64,000 bases of DNA from the NCBI RefSeq assembly GCF_000154445.1, contig NZ_DS499563.1; one strand, written 5' to 3'. This document shows, piece by piece, positions 1 through 8,327 of this stretch. Source of the stretch: Intestinibacter bartlettii (GTDB lineage: Bacteria; Bacillota; Clostridia; Peptostreptococcales; Peptostreptococcaceae). A program made the position numbers and the translations under genes. Under the pieces are notes generated by a model that saw nothing but the letters and a program-made list of their open reading frames with translations, searched no databases and was not told where the DNA came from. The first letter of the stretch is position 1, and each line of letters opens with the position of its first letter.

Positions 1-202
1 AAAAACAGCTTTTTTATTAATGCATTGTTTTTCTCCTTTTTGGAAAAAAGTTAAACAAATAAAAAAAGCATAGAATATATTTGTTGTATAATATACTCTA
101 TACTTTTTAGTGTCCTTTAAAATCTACCATATTTTATTAATATTTTTCAATATCATTTTGTCTATAAATATAAACAATTTTATTTATATTCGCCTATTAA
201 TA

Positions 203-269
203 AGATTTTTTTGAAACACATATACGGAAATTATACTTATCTACAATCTATAAATGAATATAATTTCCT
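203..269 (+). repeat. Dispersed palindromic repeat, copy 1
   Basis: This 67-bp segment recurs as a reverse complement at 44975-45041 with a single mismatch, and as a decayed partial copy at 28334-28380. It contains 10-bp perfect arms, GGAAATTATA (226-235) and TATAATTTCC (259-268), so it can fold as a hairpin, preceded by a T-rich flank and GAAACACATATAC. It lies beyond the terminator of the DUF1275 gene. A MITE-like or palindrome-associated element is the likeliest reading. No function is known to me. Confidence 0.85.
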
Positions 270-278
270 TATAGCTAT

Positions 279-307
279 AAAAAAACAAGGCATAAAATAT
301 GCCTTGT
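279..307 (-). terminator. Rho-independent terminator after the DUF1275 gene
   Basis: Ten-bp perfect stem ACAAGGCATA/TATGCCTTGT (285-294 and 298-307) with a 3-nt loop, followed on the minus strand by a run of U residues. It lies about 170 bases past the stop codon of the DUF1275 gene. Confidence 0.75.
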
Positions 308-348
308 TCAAAAAGGAGTAACATTGAAAAAATTATCTAGCTTATATA

Positions 349-370
349 TTTAAGTAAAGTTTTACTTAAA
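349..370. promoter_or_regulatory. Perfect 22-bp palindrome, possible operator
   Basis: TTTAAGTAAA, a GT spacer, then TTTACTTAAA form perfect 10-bp arms. The symmetry and length fit a dimeric regulator site better than a terminator, and no U-run follows. A nearby AT-rich sequence at about 415-440 has similar TTAACTTAACC words. The target gene is unknown: the neighbouring gene at 475-1263 ends, rather than starts, here. Confidence 0.35.
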
Positions 371-474
371 CTGCCTAAATCTTTATATTTAAAATATAAC
401 TTGAAAATATTAACTTAACCTTACCTAAATATTAAGTTTTTATTAAAGAATTTATTAATATTTATATACTTATT

Positions 475-1263
475 CTAGCATTTAGTTTTAAATTCTGTTT
501 TTTCTTCATCATTCTCTTTTAATTCTTCTATTTCAGAATCTATCTCTTCTTCCTCAATTTCATCATCTTCTTCTAGTTCTTTTAAGATATATTTTTCTAC
601 ATTTCTAAACATAGATATAAATACTATAAGTAACATTGCACTTGCTATTAAAATTGATCTTTCCATATAAATTCTAGTTACAATGCCACCTATAGCAGCT
701 CCTATACTGAAGAATATTACTATTCCATATGCTTGTGCTGCAATACGTACTTTATCTTTACTTTTTTCTATAATTGCTCTATATACTTGCTCAGTTCCCG
801 TTCTTAAGTTTCCAGTACACATTGTTGTAGATAAAGCTGTTCCATTTACTTTTCTGAATGCCTCTACTTGCATTGCACAAATTAACGAAATCGATATATT
901 TACTAATCCATCATATCTTCCCATAGGTATAAAAGCTATTGCAAAAAGAATTATAATCTCTGCACCAATTACAATTTGTCTCCAGTGAATAAATGTTTCT
1001 TTAAACTTTACCCTTCTTTTTATTGTCTCTGTAATTATTACACCTACTATAAATGCTACCACCGGTAAAAAATGATATATAGCATTTATAAAATTATTTT
1101 CTGCTAAGGCCAATCCTACTAATACTATATTTCCTGTTTGAGCATTTGAGAAAACTTGTCCTCTACATATGTAAGTATACGCATCTAAAAAACCACCAAC
1201 TAAAGCTAATACAGCTGCTAACCTGAATGATTCCGAAATATGTTTTTTATTTGCACCCTCCAT
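475..1263 (-). CDS. DUF1275 (YoaK-type) membrane protein
   Basis: A 262-residue polytopic membrane protein of the DUF1275/YoaK family, whose members have about six membrane helices and no firmly established substrate. The family signature is visible near the N-terminus (GGFLDAYTYICRGQVFSNAQ, then TGN), followed by repeated hydrophobic helices to about residue 220. The C-terminal 40 residues are strongly acidic (runs of E and D), which is unusual and probably a cytoplasmic tail. The start is supported by GGGAG seven bases upstream. It is transcribed alone, divergent from bioY, and ends before a hairpin terminator at 279-307. Family membership is clear; a transport role is inference only. Confidence 0.85.
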   Translation of the reverse strand: MEGANKKHISESFRLAAVLALVGGFLDAYTYICRGQVFSNAQTGNIVLVGLALAENNFINAIYHFLPVVAFIVGVIITETIKRRVKFKETFIHWRQIVIGAEIIILFAIAFIPMGRYDGLVNISISLICAMQVEAFRKVNGTALSTTMCTGNLRTGTEQVYRAIIEKSKDKVRIAAQAYGIVIFFSIGAAIGGIVTRIYMERSILIASAMLLIVFISMFRNVEKYILKELEEDDEIEEEEIDSEIEELKENDEEKTEFKTKC

Positions 1264-1385
1264 ATATAATCTCCCTTCACTTCTATTATTCCATACAATA
1301 GTATAGCATAATGTCTTTTATATAAAAAATCTTTATTGAGCAAATCATTCAAAAAGCGTTTTCTGTCATTTTTTTCCAAAACATA

Positions 1386-1414
1386 TTGCAAAAATATATT
1401 TTTAGTGCTAAATT
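1386..1414 (+). promoter_or_regulatory. Candidate sigma-A promoter of bioY
   Basis: TTGCAA (1386-1391) and TAAATT (1409-1414) are separated by 17 bases, directly upstream of the candidate BirA operator at 1418-1445. The position makes repression by operator-bound BirA plausible. Confidence 0.5.
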
Positions 1415-1417
1415 TAT

Positions 1418-1445
1418 GTTAACTTTAATTTTTTTTTAAGTTAAC
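1418..1445 (+). promoter_or_regulatory. BirA-type biotin operator upstream of bioY
   Basis: Inverted repeat GTTAACT-N14-AGTTAAC. The arm sequence and 14-base spacing agree with the BirA operator described for Firmicute biotin genes. It lies just after the candidate -10 element and about 75 bases before the bioY start, so biotin-loaded BirA would repress this transporter gene. Confidence 0.7.
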
Positions 1446-1519
1446 GTTAATCTTAAAAACAAATTTTAATAAACATAATACGAAAATATTAAAACTTTAA
1501 ATTGCAGGAGGATTAATTT

Positions 1520-2065
1520 ATGAAACTTACTACTAGAGAAATTATTTTATGTGGCTTATTTGCAGCATTAGTATCTATTTTTGCTCAAATATCAATACCA
1601 TTACCATTTACAACTGTACCACTTACACTACAAATATTTGGTATAGCTATAACAGGTCTTATTTTAGGTTCTAAATGTGCTTTTATATCAACTTTGATAT
1701 ATTTAATTTTAGGTGGAATTGGCGTTCCAGTATTTGCACAGTTCTCTGCTGGAATCGGCGTATTATTCGGACCAACTGGTGGATACTTACTTTCCTATCC
1801 TTTAATGGCATTTATAATTGGATATATTAAAGAAAAATCTAATTCTAGTATATTAACTGCAATAAGCATGATTATTGGTTTAGCAGTTGTGTATGCACTA
1901 GGTACAGTAATGTTCTCTTTAGTTACTGGAAATACAATAATAAATAGCCTACTTTATTGCGTAGTGCCATTTGTAGCTGTTGATTTATTGAAATTAGTTT
2001 TAGCTTATATAATCGGTGAAACTGTTTCAAAAAGACTTTATTCTACTTTAAATTTAGCTAAATAA
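1520..2065 (+). CDS. bioY: BioY, biotin transporter substrate-binding subunit
   Basis: A 181-residue integral membrane protein of the BioY family, the S component that captures biotin for an ECF-type transporter. About six hydrophobic segments cover most of the length, and family motifs such as RLYSTL at the end and the glycine-rich GGIGVPVFAQFSAGIGVLFG-like stretch (about residues 71-90) are visible. The start has AGGAGG eight bases upstream. No EcfA or EcfT energising subunits are encoded nearby, so it would use shared ones or act alone, as reported for some BioY proteins. A BirA-type operator lies in front of it, which supports a role in biotin uptake. Confidence 0.93.
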   Translation: MKLTTREIILCGLFAALVSIFAQISIPLPFTTVPLTLQIFGIAITGLILGSKCAFISTLIYLILGGIGVPVFAQFSAGIGVLFGPTGGYLLSYPLMAFIIGYIKEKSNSSILTAISMIIGLAVVYALGTVMFSLVTGNTIINSLLYCVVPFVAVDLLKLVLAYIIGETVSKRLYSTLNLAK

Positions 2066-2097
2066 GTTTTAATTATATATTATTCTTATCCAAATAT

Positions 2098-2135
2098 GAA
2101 AAGAAGATGTTTTGAATTTAAAACACCTTCTTTTC
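2098..2135 (+). terminator. Terminator between bioY and the LRR gene
   Basis: Sixteen-base arms beginning GAAAAGAAG and ending CTTCTTTTC pair with one mismatch. The convergent gene arrangement and T-rich arms on both strands suggest it serves both bioY and the minus-strand LRR gene ending at 2160. Confidence 0.65.
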
Positions 2136-2159
2136 TCCCTATCATTAATTTAAATTATT

Positions 2160-3518
2160 TTAATCTATTTTAAAATCATAACTTTTTACTTTAACTTCAT
2201 TATTTTTTTTATTACAAACTACTATAGTTCCACTTACTGATTTAAGATCATCTAGTGAATTTGTTTTTTGTAAGTAGGCAAATCCCTTAGCTTTTTTGCC
2301 TTTTGGAATTTGTTCATCTAAGTTAAATTTATCTGTATAATCTCCTACTGTTGCATATTTAATATATACTTCAATATTTGAGTCTGATTTATTTTCTATA
2401 TTGTATTTATATCCTACAAATTCAGTACCTAAAGTTTTTTTATTATTTTGCACTTCTTTTCCATTTACTAACTTAAGTTTCGATTTTCCTATAAACTCAA
2501 CCTTGCATATTTCATTATCTATAAGTACTATATTTTCCTCAAAATCTATATTATTTTTTAAATATTTTTTATGTTTTACTATTGCTTTTAATTTATGTAT
2601 TAAATATATTATTGCTCCTAATGCAACAAATACTAAAACTATTTTTGCATAATCTAATGCTGTACGTATTGTTTTAAATGGTATACTATTTTCACTTGCA
2701 TATGTTTTTGCTGCTGAAGAACTATATCCTGACATAGTTAAATTTGAACAACTATCAAATGCATAACTTCCTATATCATCAACAGACTTTGGTATTTCTA
2801 TACTTTCTAAAGCTGCACAATAATAAAATGCTGCTTCTCCTATACTTGCAACTTTTTCTGGAATATTGATTTCTTTTAATGATGTACATGTATAAAATGC
2901 ATATCCATCTATCGATGTTACGCCCTCTGGTATTTCTATTTTTGTTAAATTACTACAACTTGCAAATAATCCATAACTTATCGTTTTTAATTTACTTGGA
3001 AGATTTACACTTGAAAGTGCTGTACAATTTGCAAATGCACCTTCATTCATAGTTGTTACACTTTCTGGGATACTAACACTTTCAAGTGCTGTTGCATTAT
3101 AAAATGCATATGAGTCTATAGTAGTTATACCATCTTGAATTTCAACACTTGTTATACTCGTATTACCATCAAATGCATTTGCACCTATTTTAGTAACTTT
3201 CTTTCCATCAATTTCATTTGGTATTGTTAAAGTTGTTTTGCTACCTTCATACCCTTTAATAGTAACCTCATCATCTTCTACTGTATACTTAAATCCATCA
3301 TCTGTTTTAAGCACATTCTCATCATCTTCTGTATTATTTTCATCGGTTGAAGAAGTTTCATCACTACTTGAGCTATCTGATTGATTATTCTCTGTAGTCG
3401 TTTGAGTACTGTCTTTAGTATCTGCAAATGAAGTATTAACTCCATTTATGTTGACCATTGCCAATATAAATGTCAACATTACTAATACAATCGTACTTTT
3501 TTTCAAAATCTTTCTCAT
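2160..3518 (-). CDS. BspA-like leucine-rich-repeat surface protein with membrane anchor
   Basis: A 452-residue protein with a signal peptide (residues 1-32), a Ser/Thr/Asp/Glu-rich linker (about 33-68), then about seven LRR_5 (BspA/TpLRR) repeats of about 23 residues from about 95 to 270, each with a pattern like xxIxIPexVtsIgxxAFxxC. A membrane helix follows at about 289-308 (KIVLVFVALGAIIYLIHKL), with positive residues after it, and then about 140 residues of predicted cytoplasmic beta-rich domain that I do not recognise. LRR_5 proteins are usually adhesion or surface proteins; here the inside domain could make it a sensor, which is inference. The start has AAAGGAG seven bases upstream. It appears to be monocistronic. 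Confidence 0.8.
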   Translation of the reverse strand: MRKILKKSTIVLVMLTFILAMVNINGVNTSFADTKDSTQTTTENNQSDSSSSDETSSTDENNTEDDENVLKTDDGFKYTVEDDEVTIKGYEGSKTTLTIPNEIDGKKVTKIGANAFDGNTSITSVEIQDGITTIDSYAFYNATALESVSIPESVTTMNEGAFANCTALSSVNLPSKLKTISYGLFASCSNLTKIEIPEGVTSIDGYAFYTCTSLKEINIPEKVASIGEAAFYYCAALESIEIPKSVDDIGSYAFDSCSNLTMSGYSSSAAKTYASENSIPFKTIRTALDYAKIVLVFVALGAIIYLIHKLKAIVKHKKYLKNNIDFEENIVLIDNEICKVEFIGKSKLKLVNGKEVQNNKKTLGTEFVGYKYNIENKSDSNIEVYIKYATVGDYTDKFNLDEQIPKGKKAKGFAYLQKTNSLDDLKSVSGTIVVCNKKNNEVKVKSYDFKID

Positions 3519-3641
3519 ATTAATTCTCCTTTTTTATTTTTGATGATTATATATTAATAGAGAAAACTTAAGTTAACCTTTATTATCCAGATAAATTTAT
3601 CCCCAAAATACGACAATATACCTAGATTTATTTGTAAACGC

Positions 3642-3678
3642 CAGAATGCCGACGTATAATAAGTACACCGGCATTCTG
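3642..3678. repeat. GC-rich inverted repeat downstream of phoU
   Basis: Perfect 10-bp arms CAGAATGCCG and CGGCATTCTG around a 17-base loop. It is more GC-rich than its surroundings and has no U-run on either strand, so it is not a standard terminator. It could still end or stabilise the pst-phoU transcript, which stops at 3776. Confidence 0.6.
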
Positions 3679-3775
3679 TTAATTACATATATATTTGTTG
3701 GTTAAAAGAATACAATTTGTATATACAATATTGAATTGCAATATACTACTCCTAATATCATTATAATATCTAATC

Positions 3776-4432
3776 TTATCCTATTTCAATCATTTTTCCA
3801 TTTCTTGCATATATTATTTTTTCACATACATTTGTAATGTGATCTCCTATTCTTTCTAAATATCTTGCTACAAATAGAAGTTTTACACCTTGATTTATAT
3901 TTTGTTCTGGATTTTCATGCATAACTTTTAAGCAATCTTCTCTTACTTTATAATAAAGTATATCTATTTCATTATCTATTAAAGCTGTTTTATAAGCTAA
4001 ATCAGCATCTTGATTTATAAAAGCTGATTTTAGATTTTTAAACATTTCTAAACAGTAATTAGTCATCTTTGGTATATCGATTAATTGTTTTATATAATCC
4101 TCTCCACCTATTGACACAACTTCTGATGCTATATTTTCAGCATAATCTCCAATTCTCTCTAACTCAGCAGAAATATCTGATAATGCATATATTTCTCTTA
4201 AATCCTTTGCCATTGGTTGTTTTAATGCCATTAATTCTATACTTCTATCTCTTATATATTCTCTTAATATATCTATATCATCATCATCATCTATAACTCT
4301 TTTAGCTAAATCCATATCTTTATTTATCATGCTGTTTACAGATAATTCAACTGCTCTTTCGCATTTATCCATCATTCTGTTTATATATTCTCTTAAAGTT
4401 TTTATACTCATTTCTAAATTTGTACTCGCCAT
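3776..4432 (-). CDS. phoU: PhoU, phosphate signalling regulator
   Basis: A 218-residue all-helical protein of the PhoU family, with two PhoU repeats (about residues 15-105 and 118-205). The metal-binding-type sequences ERIGDYAENI and ERIGDHITNV, one per repeat, are plain. PhoU links the Pst transporter to the PhoR kinase and prevents Pho activation when phosphate is plentiful. Its place as the last gene after pstSCAB is the standard arrangement. The start has AAGGAG eight bases upstream, 53 bases after the pstB stop. Confidence 0.95.
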   Translation of the reverse strand: MASTNLEMSIKTLREYINRMMDKCERAVELSVNSMINKDMDLAKRVIDDDDDIDILREYIRDRSIELMALKQPMAKDLREIYALSDISAELERIGDYAENIASEVVSIGGEDYIKQLIDIPKMTNYCLEMFKNLKSAFINQDADLAYKTALIDNEIDILYYKVREDCLKVMHENPEQNINQGVKLLFVARYLERIGDHITNVCEKIIYARNGKMIEIG

Positions 4433-4485
4433 TTTATATCTCCTTAAACTGTAATTATAATACTAAATTTATATATAATTAAATT

Positions 4486-5250
4486 CTAGCCGAATCTTCC
4501 TGTTATATAGTCCTCTGTACATTTATCGTGAGGAACTGTAAATATATCTTTAGTATTATTAAATTCTATTAATTCTCCGTTTAAGAAAAATCCTGTTTTA
4601 TCAGAAATACGCGCCGCTTGTTGCATATTATGCGTAACAATTACTATTGTGTATTGATTTTTTAATGTTGCCATTAATTCTTCTACTTTAGAAGTTGAGA
4701 TTGGATCTAATGCTGATGTTGGTTCATCCATTAGTATAACGTCTGGTTTCATTGCTATTGTTCTAGCTATGCATACACGTTGTTGTTGACCACCTGATAA
4801 GCCTAGCGCTGGTGATTTTAATCTGTCTTTTACTTCATCCCAAATAGCAGCCCCTTTTAAACTTTCTTCTACTATTTTATCTAGTATTTTTTTATCTTTT
4901 ATTCCTTGATTTCTTGGTCCATAAGCTACATTGTCATATATACTCATTGGGAATAGATTTGCTTTTTGGAATACCATACCTACTCTTGTTCTAAGGCCTA
5001 TAACATCATTAGTTGTAAGTATTTCTTCATCATCCATATATATTTTTCCGTTGATTTTTACACAATCTATTAAATCATTCATTCTATTTAAACATCTTAA
5101 AAATGTTGATTTTCCACATCCTGATGGTCCAATTAATGCTGTTACTTCATTTTCTCTTATGTCCATGTTAATTCCCTTTAGAGCTTGTTTTTCTCCATAA
5201 TACAAGTCTAAATCGTTAACTCTTATTTTAGTTTTATTTTCTGAATTCAT
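4486..5250 (-). CDS. pstB: PstB, phosphate ABC transporter ATPase
   Basis: A 254-residue ABC ATPase that powers phosphate import through PstA/PstC. Walker A GPSGCGKS (41-48), signature LSGGQ (151-155), Walker B VILMDE (171-176) and the switch histidine in IVTHNMQQAARISD are intact, the last sequence being diagnostic for PstB. Length is normal. The start has AAGGAG eight bases upstream. It lies 101 bases after pstA and 53 before phoU in one operon. Confidence 0.96.
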   Translation of the reverse strand: MNSENKTKIRVNDLDLYYGEKQALKGINMDIRENEVTALIGPSGCGKSTFLRCLNRMNDLIDCVKINGKIYMDDEEILTTNDVIGLRTRVGMVFQKANLFPMSIYDNVAYGPRNQGIKDKKILDKIVEESLKGAAIWDEVKDRLKSPALGLSGGQQQRVCIARTIAMKPDVILMDEPTSALDPISTSKVEELMATLKNQYTIVIVTHNMQQAARISDKTGFFLNGELIEFNNTKDIFTVPHDKCTEDYITGRFG

Positions 5251-5351
5251 ATCACTAATCTCCTTATATATTTATCTTGTTGATATAACCCAAGATATTT
5301 TTCAATATATTTTAAATAAATTTTTCTTATGTATCTTTTAAAATTTTAGTT

Positions 5352-6194
5352 TTAATAATTTGCTTTATTTAATTTCTTAGCTACTAATTTAGCAATTGTA
5401 TTTAAAGCAAATACGATTACTATTAATACTAACCCTACCCCACAAGCTGTTTGGATATCGCCAGTTTCTTTTGTTAATAAGTAAGCATGTACTGTAAGTG
5501 TTCTCGCGCTATCAAATACTGTAAGTGGCATTTTTGCAACTGTACCTGCAGTTAATAGTATTGCTGCTGATTCACCAATTACACGACCTATTGATAAGAT
5601 CACACCAGAAAGTATTCCTGGGATTGCACTTGGCAATATTACTTTATAAAGTGTTTGAAATTTAGTTGCCCCAAGTCCTAGAGATGCTTCTCTATAAGTA
5701 TCTGGAACTGTTTTTAAAGCTTCTTCTGTTGAACGTATTATTGTTGGAAGTATTATAATTGCTACTGTTAACCCACCTGATAATATTGAATATTGTAATT
5801 TTAATGCTACAACAAAGAATATACCACCGAATAACCCATATACTATTGAAGGTATCCCTGCTAAACATTCTGTCGCAAATCTTATTACTCTAACAAGTTT
5901 TCCTTGTTTTGCATATTCTTGTAAGTAGACTGCTGCCAAAATTCCTATTGGTGTTGCTACTAATATTGATACTAAAACCATATATACTGTTGTCATTATC
6001 ATTGGAAGTATTCCGCCATTTCCACTTGCCGAATAATCTGCAAATAAAAAGTTTGGACTTATTTTTGCCATACCTTTTATAAATATAAATCCTACGATTA
6101 CTACTAGTAATCCTACTGTAATAATTGCTGATAAATATACTAATGAAACTAATAAGTTATCTTTTTTCTTTCTCGCTTTCAAATTATTTTCCAT
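5352..6194 (-). CDS. pstA: PstA, phosphate ABC transporter permease
   Basis: A 280-residue permease with six membrane helices. The inner-membrane-component loop EEALKTVPDTYREASLGLGA (about 157-176) that docks on the ATPase is present. It forms the phosphate channel with PstC. Its ATG overlaps the pstC stop (TAATG), so translation is coupled to pstC. Confidence 0.95.
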   Translation of the reverse strand: MENNLKARKKKDNLLVSLVYLSAIITVGLLVVIVGFIFIKGMAKISPNFLFADYSASGNGGILPMIMTTVYMVLVSILVATPIGILAAVYLQEYAKQGKLVRVIRFATECLAGIPSIVYGLFGGIFFVVALKLQYSILSGGLTVAIIILPTIIRSTEEALKTVPDTYREASLGLGATKFQTLYKVILPSAIPGILSGVILSIGRVIGESAAILLTAGTVAKMPLTVFDSARTLTVHAYLLTKETGDIQTACGVGLVLIVIVFALNTIAKLVAKKLNKANY

Positions 6195-7114
6195 TATCTA
6201 TCAACTCCTTTAGAAGTTAATTTAGTTAATACTAAATTTATAATTATTATGAATAAGAAAAGTACAACACCTGTTGCAAATAACATCTCTTGATGTGTTC
6301 CTGCTGCATATCCCATTTCAAGTGCTATATTTGTTGTAAGTGGTCTTGCACTGTCAAGTAATGATGTAGGCATTGCTGTTGAGTTACCTGCAACTAAGAT
6401 TACTGCCATTGTTTCACCTAATGCTCTACCTATTCCAAGTATTACCCCAGCTAATATTCCTGATTTAGCTGCTGGTACTGTAACTTTAAATATTGTTTCT
6501 ATTTTTGATGCACCAAGTGCTAAAGATCCTTCTTTATATGCTTTTGGCACTGCTCTAATTGATGTTTCTGATAAAGATATTATTGTTGGGAGCATCATAA
6601 TTGATAATACTATGATTACTGCTAATAAGCTTTGTCCTTTAGGAAGGCTTAATACTGTTTGTATGGCTGGAACTATTACTGCTAAACCAAATATACCGTA
6701 AAGTACTGATGGTATACCTGCTAAAAGTTCTACTGCTGTTGAAATTACTCTTGCATATTTCTTTGGACATATTTCAGCTATAAATATTGCTGCTAATATT
6801 CCTATTGGAACACCGATTATTAAAGCTCCTACTGTTGCTACCATTGATGTTACTATCATTGCCCCAATTCCAAATTCTTTAGAACTTGGTAACCATTCTG
6901 TTCCAAATATAAAATCTATAAATGAATATCCTTCTGTTACAAAAGGCATTAAACCTTTATAAAACACAAACCCAATTATAAGCAATAAACTTATTACTGC
7001 TACAAAAGCACTTATCATAAATATTTTTTCTGTTATAAACTCAAGCACATATTTGCTTTTATTTTTATTAGATGAACTACTTTCTTTCACCTTAATTGAT
7101 TCAGTATTTTCCAA
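6194..7114 (-). CDS. pstC: PstC, phosphate ABC transporter permease
   Basis: A 306-residue permease paired with PstA. It has a hydrophilic Ser/Lys-rich N-terminus, then six membrane helices. The docking loop SIRAVPKAYKEGSLALGAS and the conserved motif IGRALGETMAVILVAGN are visible. The start is TTG, set by AGGAGG ten bases upstream. A hairpin at 7138-7166 separates it from pstS and probably lowers its expression relative to pstS. Confidence 0.95.
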   Translation of the reverse strand: MENTESIKVKESSSSNKNKSKYVLEFITEKIFMISAFVAVISLLLIIGFVFYKGLMPFVTEGYSFIDFIFGTEWLPSSKEFGIGAMIVTSMVATVGALIIGVPIGILAAIFIAEICPKKYARVISTAVELLAGIPSVLYGIFGLAVIVPAIQTVLSLPKGQSLLAVIIVLSIMMLPTIISLSETSIRAVPKAYKEGSLALGASKIETIFKVTVPAAKSGILAGVILGIGRALGETMAVILVAGNSTAMPTSLLDSARPLTTNIALEMGYAAGTHQEMLFATGVVLFLFIIIINLVLTKLTSKGVDR

Positions 7115-7137
7115 TGTAAGCTCCTCCTTTTTAAAAT

Positions 7138-7166
7138 ACTAGGCTATCTCTAAGAGACAGCCTAGT
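7138..7166 (-). terminator. Intercistronic hairpin between pstS and pstC
   Basis: Arms ACTAGGCT-TCTC and GAGA-AGCCTAGT pair with one mismatch around a 3-nt loop, followed on the minus strand by ATTTTAAAA, a weak U-run. Hairpins here in pst operons allow more PstS than permease to be made, by partial termination or by protecting the upstream mRNA. That role is inferred. Confidence 0.65.
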
Positions 7167-7203
7167 AAAAACTATCTAAAATATTAATTATTTACTATTT
7201 TTA

Positions 7204-8049
7204 TTATTTTTGGTTAACACTCATGAAACCTTCTTTTTCTATTGTTTTTTGACCGTCATCACTTAATACATAATCTATGAAAGATTTTGCATCACCAGTT
7301 GCATCACCTTTAGTTACTAATAAGAATGGTCTTGATATTGGATATTTTTTATTATAAACATTTTCTTCTTTTGGTTCTACACCACCGATTTTAACTGAGT
7401 TTATAGAGTCATCTAAGTATCCAAATGAGATATATCCTATTGCATTTTCATTTCCTTGAACAGTTGTTTTTATATTTCCTGAACCATCAGATATTTGAGC
7501 ATTTGAAGTTAAATCTCCTGATTCAAATCCTACGATTTCTTGGAAACCATCTCTTGTTCCTGAACCATCTTCTCTTGATACAACAACTATATCTGCATCA
7601 TTTCCGCCAACTTCTTTCCAGTTAGTTATTTTACCTGTGTATATATCTTTTACTTGATCTAATGTTAAATCTTTTACTTTATTTGCTGAGTTTGTTATTA
7701 CTGCTATACCATCTATTGCTATTTGATATTCTTTTAATTCTGATTTTTCTTCATCCTTTAAATCCCTTGATGACATTCCTATTTGTGAAGTTCCATCGAT
7801 TGTATTTGTTATACCTGCTGATGAACCTACTTGTTGAACTTCTATTGTTGTTCCTTCATTTGCTTTTTGATAATCTTCTGCTAAAATTTCCATTGTTGGA
7901 CCTACTGAAGTTGAACCTGATATTGTGATTTTGCTTGAATCACTACTTCCTGAACCTGAATTTGATGCTCCTCCTGCACTACACCCTACAAGTGAGCCTA
8001 CTAGTAAAGTCCCTGTTAAAATTGCCACTAATCTTTTTTTGTTAAACAT
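7204..8049 (-). CDS. pstS: PstS, phosphate-binding lipoprotein
   Basis: A 281-residue extracellular phosphate receptor. The signal peptide ends in the lipobox LVGC with Cys23 as the lipidation site, followed by a Gly/Ser-rich linker. Phosphate-binding residues are visible in SGSTSVGPTME (about 44-54), SSRDLKDEE and SREDGSGTRDGF. The length is typical for Gram-positive PstS. GGAGG lies eight bases before the ATG. It is the first gene of pstSCAB-phoU, behind a Pho box and a long 5' leader of about 165 bases. Confidence 0.95.
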   Translation of the reverse strand: MFNKKRLVAILTGTLLVGSLVGCSAGGASNSGSGSSDSSKITISGSTSVGPTMEILAEDYQKANEGTTIEVQQVGSSAGITNTIDGTSQIGMSSRDLKDEEKSELKEYQIAIDGIAVITNSANKVKDLTLDQVKDIYTGKITNWKEVGGNDADIVVVSREDGSGTRDGFQEIVGFESGDLTSNAQISDGSGNIKTTVQGNENAIGYISFGYLDDSINSVKIGGVEPKEENVYNKKYPISRPFLLVTKGDATGDAKSFIDYVLSDDGQKTIEKEGFMSVNQK

Positions 8050-8215
8050 CTTTCTTCCTCCAATATGTTTTAAAATTTTATTTTTAATACCCTTATAATG
8101 TTCTTTCTTATTCGCTTTAAAGCTTGCGGCTTGGCAACTTATCTTTATCTTTCTGCCTCCCCTTTACACTTTATATAGTACATAACACGTCTTAAGCGTT
8201 TATTAAGTGTAAGTT

Positions 8216-8248
8216 ATTATAAAGTTAAGTATGTTAATTTAATGTTAA
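8216..8248 (-). promoter_or_regulatory. Pho box and -10 element of pstS
   Basis: On the minus strand TTAACA-N5-TTAACA is followed by TTAACT three bases later, then TATAAT (8216-8221). Direct TTAACA repeats at about 11-base spacing match the PhoB/PhoP box of Firmicutes. Here they occupy the -35 region, as expected for activation by phosphorylated PhoB. The start codon of pstS is about 165 bases further on. Confidence 0.75.
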
Positions 8249-8286
8249 TCTGAAAATTCTAAAAATAATATGATTTTAGGCATTAA

Positions 8287-8311
8287 AAAAGACGACTTTT
8301 AGTCGTCTTTT
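8287..8311 (-). terminator. Terminator after phoR
   Basis: Eleven-bp perfect stem AAAAGACGACT/AGTCGTCTTTT with a 3-nt loop and T-runs on both sides. It ends the ppk-phoB-phoR transcript upstream of the pstS promoter. Confidence 0.85.
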
Positions 8312-8327
8312 CTATAAATATTAAATT

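Larger units (their letters stand above)
1..474. other. Intergenic region without a supported gene
   Basis: No credible coding region is visible. The stretch holds a dispersed palindromic repeat (203-269), a minus-strand terminator (279-307) for the DUF1275 gene, and a perfect 22-bp palindrome (349-370). A ribosome-binding-site-like AAGGAG at 314-319 precedes only a nine-codon TTG-started frame, and a second AAAGGAG on the minus strand near 32-38 precedes a two-codon frame. Both look like chance or gene remnants. Whether promoters for a gene beyond the left edge lie here cannot be told. Confidence 0.6.

Noticed and set aside
316..350. Ribosome binding site plus nine-codon frame near 314-350
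   Set aside because: Too short and without context to call a leader peptide; it could be chance.
7425..7928. Leucine-rich plus-strand frames opposite pstS
   Set aside because: They are antisense shadows of a certain gene, with biased Leu/His composition and no binding sites.
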